Shown here: in pieces, positions 46,929-55,185 of the stretch
How positions within the stretch are numbered: the first letter of the stretch is position 1
Layout of the letters: each line of letters starts with the position of its first letter
Assembly: GCF_018882335.1 (NCBI RefSeq)
Contig: NZ_JACVOS010000009.1
Location: forward strand, 37,166 to 101,165
Source of the DNA: Polynucleobacter sp. AM-25C3
Lineage (GTDB): Bacteria > Pseudomonadota > Gammaproteobacteria > Burkholderiales > Burkholderiaceae
Reading direction: 5' to 3'
Length of the DNA: 64,000 nucleotides
Program-made: the position numbers and the translations under genes
The notes under the pieces: model-generated
Told to the model about the DNA's origin: nothing
Databases searched by the model: none
Seen by the model: only the letters and a program-made list of their open reading frames with translations

Positions 46929-47183
46929 ATGAGCAAAGAAACTTTAGGGACAAATGGCCTTCCAGGACATGATTATTTTTTGGATGCGGTCAATCATATT
47001 GACGAGGCTGTAGCTAGCAATACGATTGCTGCTAGCGCTGCAAAAGGCTTGGTATACAGCTTGGTGGAGACATTAGGCACCATGATTGGCGACCCTGATT
47101 TGCCAAGTCACCTAAAGTCGGGCTACATGGGCGCTTTAGATCTTGCGGTGGAATTGGAAGCGAAGCTAACAAAGCAGGCTTAG
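46929..47183 (+). CDS. Hypothetical 84-aa protein
   Basis: Small soluble, mostly helical protein (NHIDEAVASNTIAASAAKGL, then LVETLGTMIGDP). No family recognised; no helix-turn-helix, Cys or signal seen. AGGAAAGC lies 8 bp before the ATG, and a TATAAT box with a structured leader precedes it, so it is likely a real monocistronic gene. A UUCG-capped hairpin follows. Confidence 0.6.
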   Translation: MSKETLGTNGLPGHDYFLDAVNHIDEAVASNTIAASAAKGLVYSLVETLGTMIGDPDLPSHLKSGYMGALDLAVELEAKLTKQA

Positions 47184-47203
47184 AAACTTAAAGTCATTCC
47201 AGC

Positions 47204-47225
47204 AAGGGCAACTTCGGTTGCCCTT
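47204..47225 (+). terminator. UUCG-capped hairpin after the 84-aa gene
   Basis: Nine-base arms AAGGGCAAC (47204-47212) and GTTGCCCTT (47217-47225) around TTCG, a very stable tetraloop. No T run follows, so it may be an RNA-protecting 3' end or a weak terminator. Confidence 0.6.
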
Positions 47226-47350
47226 AACCATTTAAGATGCCTCGCAAACCACCCTGATATTAAAGTTGATGAGCAAGTGCCCAAAGAAACGTTTAGTAGT
47301 GGCTCCCTTGGTAGATTGGGGCAAAGCTCTGATTGCTCTCAATCTTCTAA

Positions 47351-47417
47351 TAATTACCTATCGGTAATTAATTCTTGAAAATCCCTGAAAATCACTTAAG
47401 ATATTACCTATCGGTAA
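47351..47417 (+). promoter_or_regulatory. Twin palindromic operators flanking the hipB-like promoter
   Basis: The palindrome TTACC-TATC-GGTAA occurs twice, at 47354-47367 (arms extending to 8 bp, 47351-47370) and at 47404-47417, with centres exactly 50 bp apart. Between them lies a promoter, TTGAAA (47375-47380), 16 bp, TAAGAT (47397-47402). The spacing, near five helical turns, suits repression by looping or cooperative binding. Confidence 0.7.
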
Positions 47418-47432
47418 CTTTTGGAGTGGATG

Positions 47433-47684
47433 ATGGCGAATATGAAGAATGAAGCGGGTACCTCTATCAAGATTGGGTCTGCGAAAGACTTAGGGCCATT
47501 CGTTCAGCGATTTCGCTCATCCCAAAAAATCACTCAGGCTGATATTTCAGGTATGGCCAATACAGGCAATCGTTTCATTGTCGAACTTGAAAATGGCAAA
47601 GAAACGGTTCAGCTTAAGAAGGTTCTCGATGTTTTGGACACTCTTGGTTTGGAGATGATCATCCAAAGGAAGGGTGATAACTAA
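47433..47684 (+). CDS. HipB-like XRE regulator without HipA partner
   Basis: About 83 aa. KDLGPFVQRFRSSQKITQAD-type helix-turn-helix, then NRFIVELENGKETVQLKKVL and DTLGLEMIIQRK, the pattern of HipB/y4mF-family antitoxins. Normally followed by the kinase toxin gene hipA; here the next genes are a ParD-like/ParE-like pair, so it is an orphan. ATG 47433 has GGAG 6 bp upstream; ATG 47430 and TTG 47421 are in frame. Confidence 0.8.
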   Translation: MANMKNEAGTSIKIGSAKDLGPFVQRFRSSQKITQADISGMANTGNRFIVELENGKETVQLKKVLDVLDTLGLEMIIQRKGDN

Positions 47685-47690
47685 TGGTGG

Positions 47691-47724
47691 ATAGGTTCCT
47701 TTATGGAACCTATTTTGCTATAAT
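47691..47724 (+). promoter_or_regulatory. Palindromic operator and promoter of the ParD-like/ParE-like pair
   Basis: ATAGGTTCC/GGAACCTAT (47691-47699 and 47705-47713, 5-bp spacer) overlaps the -35 region TTCCTT (47696-47701); TATAAT lies 17 bp further at 47719-47724. A GGGGG ribosome site follows before the ATG at 47752. Confidence 0.75.
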
Positions 47725-47751
47725 GGACCCAAGTTCAATAATGGGGGCAAC

Positions 47752-47961
47752 ATGTCGATCAACGTCAAATTATCAGATTCCTTGGTGGAGCAAGCTAAGG
47801 CCTATGGCCATATTGAGCATCGCTCAGTGCCTAAGCAGATAGAGTACTGGTCACAGATCGGCAAGATTGCCCAAGAAAACCCCGACTTACCGTTTTCTAT
47901 GATTCGTGAGATTTTGATTGCAGATCAAGAGCCTATCATCGGCGAATACGTATTTAACTGA
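47752..47961 (+). CDS. ParD-like antitoxin (DUF3423 type)
   Basis: 69 aa: VKLSDSLVEQAKAYGHIEHR and SVPKQIEYWSQIGKIAQENP, a pattern of ParD-like antitoxins of the former DUF3423 family, with a predicted ribbon-helix-helix fold. The TGA overlaps the toxin ATG by one base. Confidence 0.85.
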   Translation: MSINVKLSDSLVEQAKAYGHIEHRSVPKQIEYWSQIGKIAQENPDLPFSMIREILIADQEPIIGEYVFN

Positions 47962-48239
47962 TGCGTTTACTTGTTACTGCCTCGTTTGTTAAGGCTACAA
48001 AAAAACTTCACCCTTCACAAAAAACAGAATTAGATGCTGCAGTAAAGGTGATCAGCTCAAGTCCATCTATTGGGGAGGCGAAGACTGGAGATTTGCTGGG
48101 AGTTCGCGTTTATAAATTCAAACTGTCGCAGCAACTATGCTTGCTGGCCTATCGAATTTTGGATGAAGAGAGCATTAAGCTGTTGACCCTTGGGCCTCAT
48201 GAGAATTTCTATCGTGATTTAAAGCGTCAGGGTGAATGA
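47961..48239 (+). CDS. RelE/ParE-superfamily toxin
   Basis: 92 aa: SFVKATKKLHPSQKTELDAA, GDLLGVRVYKFKLSQQLCLLAYRI and LLTLGPHENFYRDLKR. Matches the ParE/RelE-like fold paired with DUF3423 antitoxins. Whether it targets gyrase or mRNA cannot be told. It ends 20 bp before the first dusA-like repeat. Confidence 0.85.
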   Translation: MRLLVTASFVKATKKLHPSQKTELDAAVKVISSSPSIGEAKTGDLLGVRVYKFKLSQQLCLLAYRILDEESIKLLTLGPHENFYRDLKRQGE

Positions 48240-48243
48240 CGGT

Positions 48244-48312
48244 ATGCAGAATATAAAAGAGAAAAGATTGGCCGTGGCACCTATGATGGATGGGGGCGAT
48301 ATAGCCATCTGA
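48244..48312 (+). pseudogene. dusA 5'-end-like fragment (in repeat copy 1)
   Basis: A 22-codon frame whose residues 7-16 read KRLAVAPMMD, matching the conserved N-terminus of tRNA-dihydrouridine synthase A (APMMDWTDRH), then diverges to GGDIAI and stops. The break right after MMD is where dusA-targeting integrases are known to recombine, so it looks like a duplicated target-gene end left by integration. Confidence 0.6.
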
Positions 48313-48450
48313 GCCATATAAATAAAGGCTCTTACTTTTTTAAAATTCAATTTAGGGCAAATTTAGGACAAGAATTCAATGTCTTACTTTGCTAAAAAAT
48401 GTCTTGCATCTACACGTCCTAAGGAATGTTTATCAAACTAGCCAAGCGCT
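48260..48450 (+). repeat. Direct repeat copy 1 (dusA-like att repeat), left flank of the urea cluster
   Basis: 191 bp nearly identical to 61061-61250: by hand alignment about 23 substitutions and one single-base gap. It begins with the dusA-like segment and continues through AT-rich non-coding sequence including GCCATCTGAGCCATATAAAT and ending GTTTATCAAACTAGCCAAG. Part of it also recurs at 63475-63517. Confidence 0.85.
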
Positions 48451-48597
48451 TTTAGTCTGATCTTGCGCAATTTCATCTTTCTAGCTGAATGAGAATTAAA
48501 GCGACCAAATTATTCTTTAGGGCCAGCCTTCGGGATAGTTTTTTCATTCATATTGCGAATAACCTTTGTTTAGAGCAATTCTTGGGGGAATTATTGG
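48451..48597. other. AT-rich leader region before urtA, no gene seen
   Basis: No convincing coding frame, RNA gene or promoter motif found. A frame at 48489-48704 exists but runs through the terminator-like hairpin and lacks a ribosome site. Confidence 0.5.
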
Positions 48598-48636
48598 CAC
48601 CATTTTGGGGCTCTAGCCCCAAAGTGGTGTTTTCTT
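48598..48636 (+). terminator. Terminator-like hairpin in the urtA upstream region
   Basis: A 14-bp stem, CACCATTTTGGGGC with GCCCCAAAGTGGTG (one G-U pair) around TCTA (48598-48629), followed by TTTTCTTCT. It lies 88 bp before urtA, so it either stops transcription coming from the repeat/toxin side or works as an attenuator in a urtA leader. Confidence 0.75.
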
Positions 48637-48723
48637 CTACTTCCACCAATATGAAACATTCTCTAATGACCTCAGGCGGTAGGTATTTGTGCCCATCTGA
48701 TTAATTTACTCAAGAGGTGAGAG

Positions 48724-49983
48724 ATGAAACGTAGATCATTATTAAAGTTGTCGGCATTAGCAGCGGCCTTAAGTTTTGCAGGTATGAGTCATTTAGCTAT
48801 GGCTCAAAGTAAGGAGCCAATCAAAGTCGGTATTTTGCATTCCTTGTCAGGAACAATGGCGATTTCTGAAACATCACTCAAAGACATGGATTTGATGGTG
48901 ATTGATGAGATCAATAAGAGCGGCGGCGTTTTGGGACGTAAGCTAGAGCCAGTAGTTGTGGATCCTGCCTCCAACTGGCCATTATTTGCAGAGAAGGCTC
49001 GTCAGTTATTAACCAAAGACAAAGTTTCTGTTGTTTTTGGCTGCTGGACTTCTGTCTCACGTAAATCAGTGTTGCCAGTATTTGAAGAGTTGAATGGTTT
49101 GCTTTTTTATCCAGTGCAGTACGAAGGCGAAGAAATGTCTCGTAACGTGTTCTACACCGGTGCAGCTCCTAATCAACAAGCCATTCCAGCAGTTGAGTAC
49201 TTAATGAGCAAAGAGGGCGGCGGCGCTAAGCGTTGGGTTCTCTTGGGTACAGATTATGTTTACCCACGAACAACCAACAAGATTCTCCGAGCATTCTTGA
49301 AGTCAAAGGGTGTCAAGGATGAAGATATTCAAGAAACTTACACACCATTTGGTCATTCTGACTATCAAACTATTGTTGCCAATATTAAAAAATTCTCTCA
49401 AGGCGGTAAGACAGCCGTTGTCTCTACTATTAACGGTGATTCCAACGTTCCTTTCTACAAGGAATTAGGTAATGCGGGCCTCAAAGCTAAAGATGTTCCA
49501 GTGGTAGCCTTCTCTGTTGGTGAGGAAGAGTTGCGTGGCGTTGATACTAAGCCTTTGGTTGGTCAGTTAGCTGCATGGAACTACTTCATGTCCATTAAGA
49601 ACCCCGTAAATGACGCGTGGAAAAAACAATGGGCTGCTTACTCTATAGAGAAGAAGTTACCAGGCGCCAGCAAGCCTTTGACAGATGATCCAATGGAAGC
49701 TAGTCGTACTGGAATCTTGATGTGGAAAGCGGCTGTAGAAAAAGCAGGTACTACTGATGTAGATGCTGTTCGTAAGGCGATGATTGGTCAAAAACTCAAT
49801 ACTCCAAGCGGATATATTGAAGTGATGGGTGCTAACCACCATTTGTCTAAGCCAGTCATGATTGGCGAAATCAAAGCGGATGGCCAGTTCAATGTCATTT
49901 ACAAAACTCCAACAGCCATTCCAGCTAAGCCTTGGAGTCAGTACATCGACGGTAATGCAGGCAAGCCTGATTCAGTCCAGTAA
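48724..49983 (+). CDS. urtA: Urea ABC transporter substrate-binding protein UrtA
   Basis: 419 aa periplasmic binding protein of the branched-chain-amino-acid/amide family. A signal peptide with KRRSLLKLS ends at AMAQ (about 28), then PIKVGILHSLSGTMAISE, and VVFGCWTSVSRKSVLPVFEE and GLLFYPVQYEGEE are UrtA-specific. Binds urea at high affinity. AGAGGTGAGAG precedes the ATG. A GC-rich hairpin separates it from urtB, fitting higher expression of the binding protein. Confidence 0.95.
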   Translation: MKRRSLLKLSALAAALSFAGMSHLAMAQSKEPIKVGILHSLSGTMAISETSLKDMDLMVIDEINKSGGVLGRKLEPVVVDPASNWPLFAEKARQLLTKDKVSVVFGCWTSVSRKSVLPVFEELNGLLFYPVQYEGEEMSRNVFYTGAAPNQQAIPAVEYLMSKEGGGAKRWVLLGTDYVYPRTTNKILRAFLKSKGVKDEDIQETYTPFGHSDYQTIVANIKKFSQGGKTAVVSTINGDSNVPFYKELGNAGLKAKDVPVVAFSVGEEELRGVDTKPLVGQLAAWNYFMSIKNPVNDAWKKQWAAYSIEKKLPGASKPLTDDPMEASRTGILMWKAAVEKAGTTDVDAVRKAMIGQKLNTPSGYIEVMGANHHLSKPVMIGEIKADGQFNVIYKTPTAIPAKPWSQYIDGNAGKPDSVQ

Positions 49984-49999
49984 TCTTTTATTAATATTT

Positions 50000-50021
50000 C
50001 CCTCCCTCATTTGAGGGAGGG
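50000..50021 (+). promoter_or_regulatory. Intercistronic hairpin between urtA and urtB
   Basis: CCCTCCCTC (50000-50008) and GAGGGAGGG (50013-50021) around ATTT, followed by only three T. Likely a partial terminator or RNA-stabilising stem that raises urtA mRNA over the downstream genes. Confidence 0.6.
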
Positions 50022-50036
50022 TTTCAACATCTATTT

Positions 50037-51620
50037 ATGAAACTCCCATTTTTTTCAAAACTAATTCTTTCCATTGTCTGCCTAATGACTTGTGGAATTA
50101 CTTTTGCAAAAATTAGCGCTGCAGATTTAAAGCCATTATTTGGCGAAAACTTTGATGCAAAAGTGAAAGTGGTTCAGAGTCTATCAAAGGAGGGAAGTCC
50201 TGAGGCCTTAGATATTTTGCAAGCATTGAGCGCCGAGACGCTATTTTTATCACCTCAAGGAGTTGTAGTTCAAAAAGACGATCAATATATTGATGTAATT
50301 ACCGGACAGAGCGTTACCGTAAAGTCTGATGAACTTCAGGATGTAGTGTTGAATAATCAATTGCGTGGCAAAGTGGATAACGGTCTGCTGGGTTTGCAAT
50401 TAGCGTCTACTGATCCGCAGATTCGTACTAAGGCGGTCGATGCCTTAATTAAAGACCCTGAACCAGATACCTTTCCCTTGGTAGAGAAGTTGCTCGTCAC
50501 TGAAAATGATCCGGCACTTAAGCCTAAGGTAGAAAAGTTATGGGCACTTTTGGCATTGCAATCAGATAATCAAAATTCTAAATTAAAAGCTATCGAATTA
50601 CTGGGTGATAGCGGAGACCCGCAGGTGGCAGCTTTATTGGCACCACTGGCTAAAGAGGGTGGCCCAGTTCAAGAGGCGGCCGAAAAGGCAATTGCCAAAA
50701 TTAAGAAAGCACAATTCAGTGGTGAAATTCTCGGCAATGTCATTGCTGGGTTTAGTTATGGCAGTATTTTGTTACTCTGCGCGCTGGGACTAGCGATTAC
50801 ATATGGCTTAATTGGTGTTATCAATATGGCTCACGGTGAGTTCCTTATGGTGGGCGCATATGCCACTTATATTGTTCAGGGATTCTTTAGGCAATATGCA
50901 CCAGGCTATTTGGATTGGTACTTATTATTTTCACTACCAGTGGCTTTTCTTGCTGCAGCCTTGATAGGTATATTAATAGAGAGAACTGTCATTCAGTTTT
51001 TATATGGCCGCCCCCTAGAGACTTTATTGGCTACATTTGGTGTTAGCTTATTAATGATCCAGATGACGAGAACTATTTTTGGGGCTCAAAACGTTGAAGT
51101 CGCTAATCCAAGCTGGATGTCGGGTGCATTGCAGGTGCTACCCAATTTAGTGGTGCCATACAACCGTATTATTATTTTTGCATTTGCAATTGCAGTAGTC
51201 ATTGTTACCTGGTTAGTGCTCAATAAAACGCGTTTAGGGCTTTTTGTAAGGGCGGTTACTCAAAACCGAACCATGGCTGCATGCGTTGGGGTTAAAACTG
51301 TTCATGTAGATATGTACGCCTTTGCTTTTGGAGCTGGCATTGCTGGTTTAGGTGGCGTAGCACTCTCTCAAATCGGAAACGTTGGCCCTGATTTAGGTCA
51401 AAGCTATATCGTGGATTCGTTTATGGTGGTCGTGCTTGGTGGCGTAGGCCAACTTGCTGGGACCATTTATGGAGCATTTGGTTTGGGTATTACCAGCAAA
51501 TTATTGGAGCCATTTATTGGTGCCGTCTTAGCCAAGATTGCTATCTTGGTATTCATCATTATCTTTATTCAAAGACGTCCTCAAGGCCTCTTCGCATTAA
51601 AAGGAAGGAGCGTTGATTAA
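50037..51620 (+). CDS. urtB: Urea ABC transporter permease UrtB
   Basis: 527 aa. A signal/anchor and a roughly 225-residue periplasmic helical-repeat domain (ADLKPLFGENFDAKVKVVQ, then HEAT-like segments) precede a LivH-type permease of about eight helices (YGLIGVINMAHGEFLMVGAY). The long N-terminal domain is characteristic of UrtB. Begins after the intercistronic hairpin. Confidence 0.95.
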   Translation: MKLPFFSKLILSIVCLMTCGITFAKISAADLKPLFGENFDAKVKVVQSLSKEGSPEALDILQALSAETLFLSPQGVVVQKDDQYIDVITGQSVTVKSDELQDVVLNNQLRGKVDNGLLGLQLASTDPQIRTKAVDALIKDPEPDTFPLVEKLLVTENDPALKPKVEKLWALLALQSDNQNSKLKAIELLGDSGDPQVAALLAPLAKEGGPVQEAAEKAIAKIKKAQFSGEILGNVIAGFSYGSILLLCALGLAITYGLIGVINMAHGEFLMVGAYATYIVQGFFRQYAPGYLDWYLLFSLPVAFLAAALIGILIERTVIQFLYGRPLETLLATFGVSLLMIQMTRTIFGAQNVEVANPSWMSGALQVLPNLVVPYNRIIIFAFAIAVVIVTWLVLNKTRLGLFVRAVTQNRTMAACVGVKTVHVDMYAFAFGAGIAGLGGVALSQIGNVGPDLGQSYIVDSFMVVVLGGVGQLAGTIYGAFGLGITSKLLEPFIGAVLAKIAILVFIIIFIQRRPQGLFALKGRSVD

Positions 51621-51622
51621 TT

Positions 51623-52765
51623 ATGGATATTAGAAAGCTAGCCCCTTCATCCAGCTTTACTTTGCAAGTTCCTGAGCGTGAATCAATTCTGAGTAGGCGT
51701 GCATATATTGCCTTGGCTGCATTGACGCTCTGTGTGTTAGTTGGAGTTCCAATACTTTCCTTGGTAGTGCCAGAAACAAGCGTATTTTTTATGTCTGCAT
51801 ATGCACTAAGCCTGATTGGGAAGATCATGTGCTTTGCTATAGCAGCATTAGCGCTAGATTTAGTATGGGGTTACTGCGGAATTTTAAGTTTAGGTCATGG
51901 TTTATTTTTTGCCATCGGCGGTTACATCATGGGTATGTATTTGATGCGACAAATTGGCTCCGGGGGCGTTTATAAAAGCGAGTTGCCTGACTTCATGGTG
52001 TTTTTAGATTGGAAAGAATTGCCCTGGTTTTGGAAAGGCAGCGAGCATTTCTGGTGGATGCTAATGATGTTAATTTTGGTTCCAGGTGTCATTTCCTGGA
52101 TCTTTGGATATTTTGCTTTCCGCTCAAGAATTAAAGGCGTGTATTTTTCCATCATTACTCAGGCCTTAACTTATGCTGCAATGCTTTTATTTTTCAGAAA
52201 TGAAACAGGCTTTGGTGGTAATAACGGCTTTACTGATTTCAAGCGGATATTAGGTTACTCGATTAGTGCACCGAGTACCCGAGTCACGCTCTTTATCGTT
52301 ACTTTCCTCGTCTTATTGGGTAGCTTTATTCTCTGCCGTGCGTTAATTACCTCCAAGATGGGAAGGGTCATTACGGCGGTGCGAGATGCAGAGTCACGCT
52401 TGATGTTTTGTGGCTACAACCCATTAGGCTACAAATTATTTATTTGGGTTCTATCAGCGATCTTATGTGCAATTGCTGGGGCGCTATTTGTTCCGCAGGT
52501 CGGCATTATTAACCCAGGCGAAATGTCTCCAACTAACTCTATTGAAATGGCTATTTGGGTTGCTATTGGCGGTAGGGGAACTTTGCTTGGACCCATCATT
52601 GGGGCATTCGCAGTAAGCGGGGCCAAGAGTTTCTTTACCACTAACTTCGCCGAATATTGGCTATTCTTTTTGGGAATGATGTTTGTATTGGTTACATTGT
52701 TTCTACCAAATGGACTATTGGGCATTTATCATAAATTTACTGGTAAGAAGGGTGGTTCAAAATGA
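51623..52765 (+). CDS. urtC: Urea ABC transporter permease UrtC
   Basis: 380 aa LivM-type permease with about ten helices; LDLVWGYCGILSLGHGLFFA and AVRDAESRLMFCGYNP are diagnostic. AAGGAG lies before the ATG, 2 bp after urtB. It overlaps urtD by four bases. Confidence 0.95.
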   Translation: MDIRKLAPSSSFTLQVPERESILSRRAYIALAALTLCVLVGVPILSLVVPETSVFFMSAYALSLIGKIMCFAIAALALDLVWGYCGILSLGHGLFFAIGGYIMGMYLMRQIGSGGVYKSELPDFMVFLDWKELPWFWKGSEHFWWMLMMLILVPGVISWIFGYFAFRSRIKGVYFSIITQALTYAAMLLFFRNETGFGGNNGFTDFKRILGYSISAPSTRVTLFIVTFLVLLGSFILCRALITSKMGRVITAVRDAESRLMFCGYNPLGYKLFIWVLSAILCAIAGALFVPQVGIINPGEMSPTNSIEMAIWVAIGGRGTLLGPIIGAFAVSGAKSFFTTNFAEYWLFFLGMMFVLVTLFLPNGLLGIYHKFTGKKGGSK

Positions 52766-53559
52766 GCGCCCACTTTCTTGAAAAGGGGATTGATACATCT
52801 CATACCGGCATTCTGTATGTTGAAGATTTGTCGGTGAATTTTGATGGTTTCCAGGCAATCAATAAGTTGTCCTTGACGATTGATGTCGGAGAATTACGTT
52901 GCGTAATTGGGCCTAATGGTGCAGGTAAGACGACCTTAATGGATGTGATTACTGGTAAAACTCGTTCAACCATTGCTGATATTGATGGATCTGTGTATTT
53001 GGGGTCAACGATTGATCTCATGACCATGAATGAGCCGCAGATAGCTCAAATTGGTGTTGGACGCAAGTTCCAAAAACCAACTGTCTTTGAGCAACATCCT
53101 GTTTGGGAAAATCTTGAATTGGCGATGGCTGGAGATAAGTCATGGCATCACTCATTGGTGGCTAAAGTCGACTTAGAGGGGCGTCGTTTGATGGAAGCTG
53201 TTCTTGCCCTGACCCAGCTTGAATCTGAGGCTTATCGCCCAGGCGGACTGCTTTCTCATGGTCAAAAGCAACGATTAGAAATCGGGATGCTTTTAATGCA
53301 GCAGCCTAAACTTTTATTACTTGATGAACCTGTTGCTGGCATGACTGATGAGGAGACCATGCGCTTAGCAGAATTGCTCAATTCTTTGCGAGGCCAATGC
53401 TCGATGATGGTAGTTGAACATGACATGGAATTTGTTGCTGCATTAGCAGGTGAAAAAGGTAAGGTTACTGTTCTAGCTGAGGGATCTGTTTTGGCTGAAG
53501 GCACATTAGATGAAGTCAAGCGTGATGAGCGCGTAATTGAATCGTATTTAGGACGTTAA
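52762..53559 (+). CDS. urtD: Urea ABC transporter ATPase UrtD
   Basis: 265 aa LivG-type ATPase. Walker A GPNGAGKTT (about 51-59), signature LSHGQKQRLEIGM, Walker B LLLLDEPVAGM, and the LivG-type closing VIESYLGR. LSHGQ in place of LSGGQ is typical of UrtD. Confidence 0.95.
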   Translation: MSAHFLEKGIDTSHTGILYVEDLSVNFDGFQAINKLSLTIDVGELRCVIGPNGAGKTTLMDVITGKTRSTIADIDGSVYLGSTIDLMTMNEPQIAQIGVGRKFQKPTVFEQHPVWENLELAMAGDKSWHHSLVAKVDLEGRRLMEAVLALTQLESEAYRPGGLLSHGQKQRLEIGMLLMQQPKLLLLDEPVAGMTDEETMRLAELLNSLRGQCSMMVVEHDMEFVAALAGEKGKVTVLAEGSVLAEGTLDEVKRDERVIESYLGR

Positions 53560-53561
53560 TC

Positions 53562-54254
53562 ATGTTGATCGTAAAAGACCTCAATCAATACTACAGTGGA
53601 AGTCATATTCTCCGTAATGTGAACTTTGAAGTTCCGAGGGGTCAATTAACTAGTTTGCTAGGTCGAAATGGCGTAGGCAAAACTACTTTGCTAAAGTCCC
53701 TCATGGGGGTGGTGAAGGTTAAGACTGGATCGATTGCTTGGGATGGAAAAGAGCTGGGCAATTTACCTCCTTGGTCAAGGGTGGATAATGGTTTTGCCTA
53801 TGTGCCACAGGGACGCGAAATTTTTCCTAGACTCACGGTTGAGGAAAATTTATTGATTGGCGCCGCAAAGTTTTCCAGCTCGAAAAATATCCCCAGCTAT
53901 ATATATGAGTTATTTCCGATTCTGTCGGATATGAAAGCACGGCGGGGCGGTGATTTATCCGGTGGCCAACAGCAGCAATTAGCAATTGGACGTGCACTCA
54001 TGTCTCAGCCAGAATTAATTATCTTGGATGAGCCTACCGAGGGTATTCAGCCTTCAATCATTCAGGATATTGGCCGCTGTCTTCGTAAGCTAGTCGATGA
54101 GATGGGGATTACTGTCTTGCTAGTAGAGCAGTATTACGATTTTGCAAAAGAACTGTCTGATAACTACATTGTGATGCGCCGAGGCGAAGTGGTGGCCCAA
54201 GGTAAAGGAGTTGATATGGACATCAATGGTGTTCAGGAGATGATTTCAGTTTAA
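53562..54254 (+). CDS. urtE: Urea ABC transporter ATPase UrtE
   Basis: 230 aa LivF-type ATPase. Walker A GRNGVGKTT, signature LSGGQQQQLAIGRAL and Walker B LIILDEPTEGIQP. Completes the five-part urea importer; followed after 5 bp by ureD. Confidence 0.95.
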   Translation: MLIVKDLNQYYSGSHILRNVNFEVPRGQLTSLLGRNGVGKTTLLKSLMGVVKVKTGSIAWDGKELGNLPPWSRVDNGFAYVPQGREIFPRLTVEENLLIGAAKFSSSKNIPSYIYELFPILSDMKARRGGDLSGGQQQQLAIGRALMSQPELIILDEPTEGIQPSIIQDIGRCLRKLVDEMGITVLLVEQYYDFAKELSDNYIVMRRGEVVAQGKGVDMDINGVQEMISV

Positions 54255-54259
54255 AGTGG

Positions 54260-55165
54260 ATGCTGAATTCACTAAAGTGGTTTAACCATATGTTTTTAGC
54301 TCCAGATAACGCAGTAAAACAGCTATTTAGGTCTCTAAGTCCAAGTTGGATGGCTAAGCTGAGCCTATCTTATGAGCGCACCCCGATTGGCACGGTTCTG
54401 AAAAGAAGTCTTCACGAGGGCCCGCTACGAGTACAAAAAGCGCTATACCCTGAGGGCGATATTATTTGCCACACGGTGATCATCCATCCGCCAGCAGGAA
54501 TCGCTGGAGGGGATACTCTGGATATTCAGGTTTCGCTTGCTAAAGAGGCCCATGTAGTTCTATCAACCCCAAGTGCAACGAAGTGGTACAAGTCTTTTAA
54601 GAATCCGGCAACGCAAAGTATTCAATTTCAATTGGGAGAAGGGGCAAAGTTGGATTGGCTTCCTCAAGAAAATATATTTTTTAAGGGCTCCAATTCCAAT
54701 CTTTTGACCAAGCTCAATCTTCCCTTTAGTGCTTCATTTATCGGTTGGGATGCATTGATGTTAGGGCGTCATGCCTCTGGAGAAGAATGGTCAAATGGAC
54801 ATATTCATCTTTTAAATGAAATTCGCCGTGATGGGAAATTGATTTGGATTGAAAATGGGCATATTGATGCTGAAGATTTATATTCAAAGTCACTGCCTCA
54901 ATTAGGATCATGGCCCGTATGTGCAACTTTATTGGCATTGGGGCCTCAGTGCCCCAATCATTTGGTTGAAACTCTTTCTGGGATGATGTCATGGACCGAT
55001 ACATTAAGAGCTGGTGTCACGTTGATGCCGCAGGGGGTGGTAATAGTACGTGCAGTATCTACAGATATTGAGATGACAAGAAATTGGATGATAGATGTAT
55101 GGACTAAGTTAAGGCCTATGGTCCATGGTGTATCGGCTCAACCGTTAAGGCTTTGGGCTTCATAG
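54260..55165 (+). CDS. ureD: Urease accessory protein UreD
   Basis: 301 aa urease chaperone that binds the apo-enzyme and, with UreF and UreG, channels nickel. SWMAKLSLSYERTPIGTVLK, HPPAGIAGGDTLDIQV and TPSATKWYKSF are family hallmarks. Start at 54260 is assumed; ATG 54290 is also possible. Leads the urease block directly behind urtE. Confidence 0.93.
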   Translation: MLNSLKWFNHMFLAPDNAVKQLFRSLSPSWMAKLSLSYERTPIGTVLKRSLHEGPLRVQKALYPEGDIICHTVIIHPPAGIAGGDTLDIQVSLAKEAHVVLSTPSATKWYKSFKNPATQSIQFQLGEGAKLDWLPQENIFFKGSNSNLLTKLNLPFSASFIGWDALMLGRHASGEEWSNGHIHLLNEIRRDGKLIWIENGHIDAEDLYSKSLPQLGSWPVCATLLALGPQCPNHLVETLSGMMSWTDTLRAGVTLMPQGVVIVRAVSTDIEMTRNWMIDVWTKLRPMVHGVSAQPLRLWAS

Positions 55166-55185
55166 AATTGTTATAAAGGTGAAAT

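Noticed and set aside
48594..48610. Possible sigma-54 site (TGGCAC) before urtA
   Set aside because: The -12 element GC is absent at the required spacing, and the sequence belongs to a terminator-like hairpin.
48489..48704. 71-codon frame between repeat copy 1 and urtA
   Set aside because: No ribosome site, passes through the terminator hairpin, and no protein-like composition or family.
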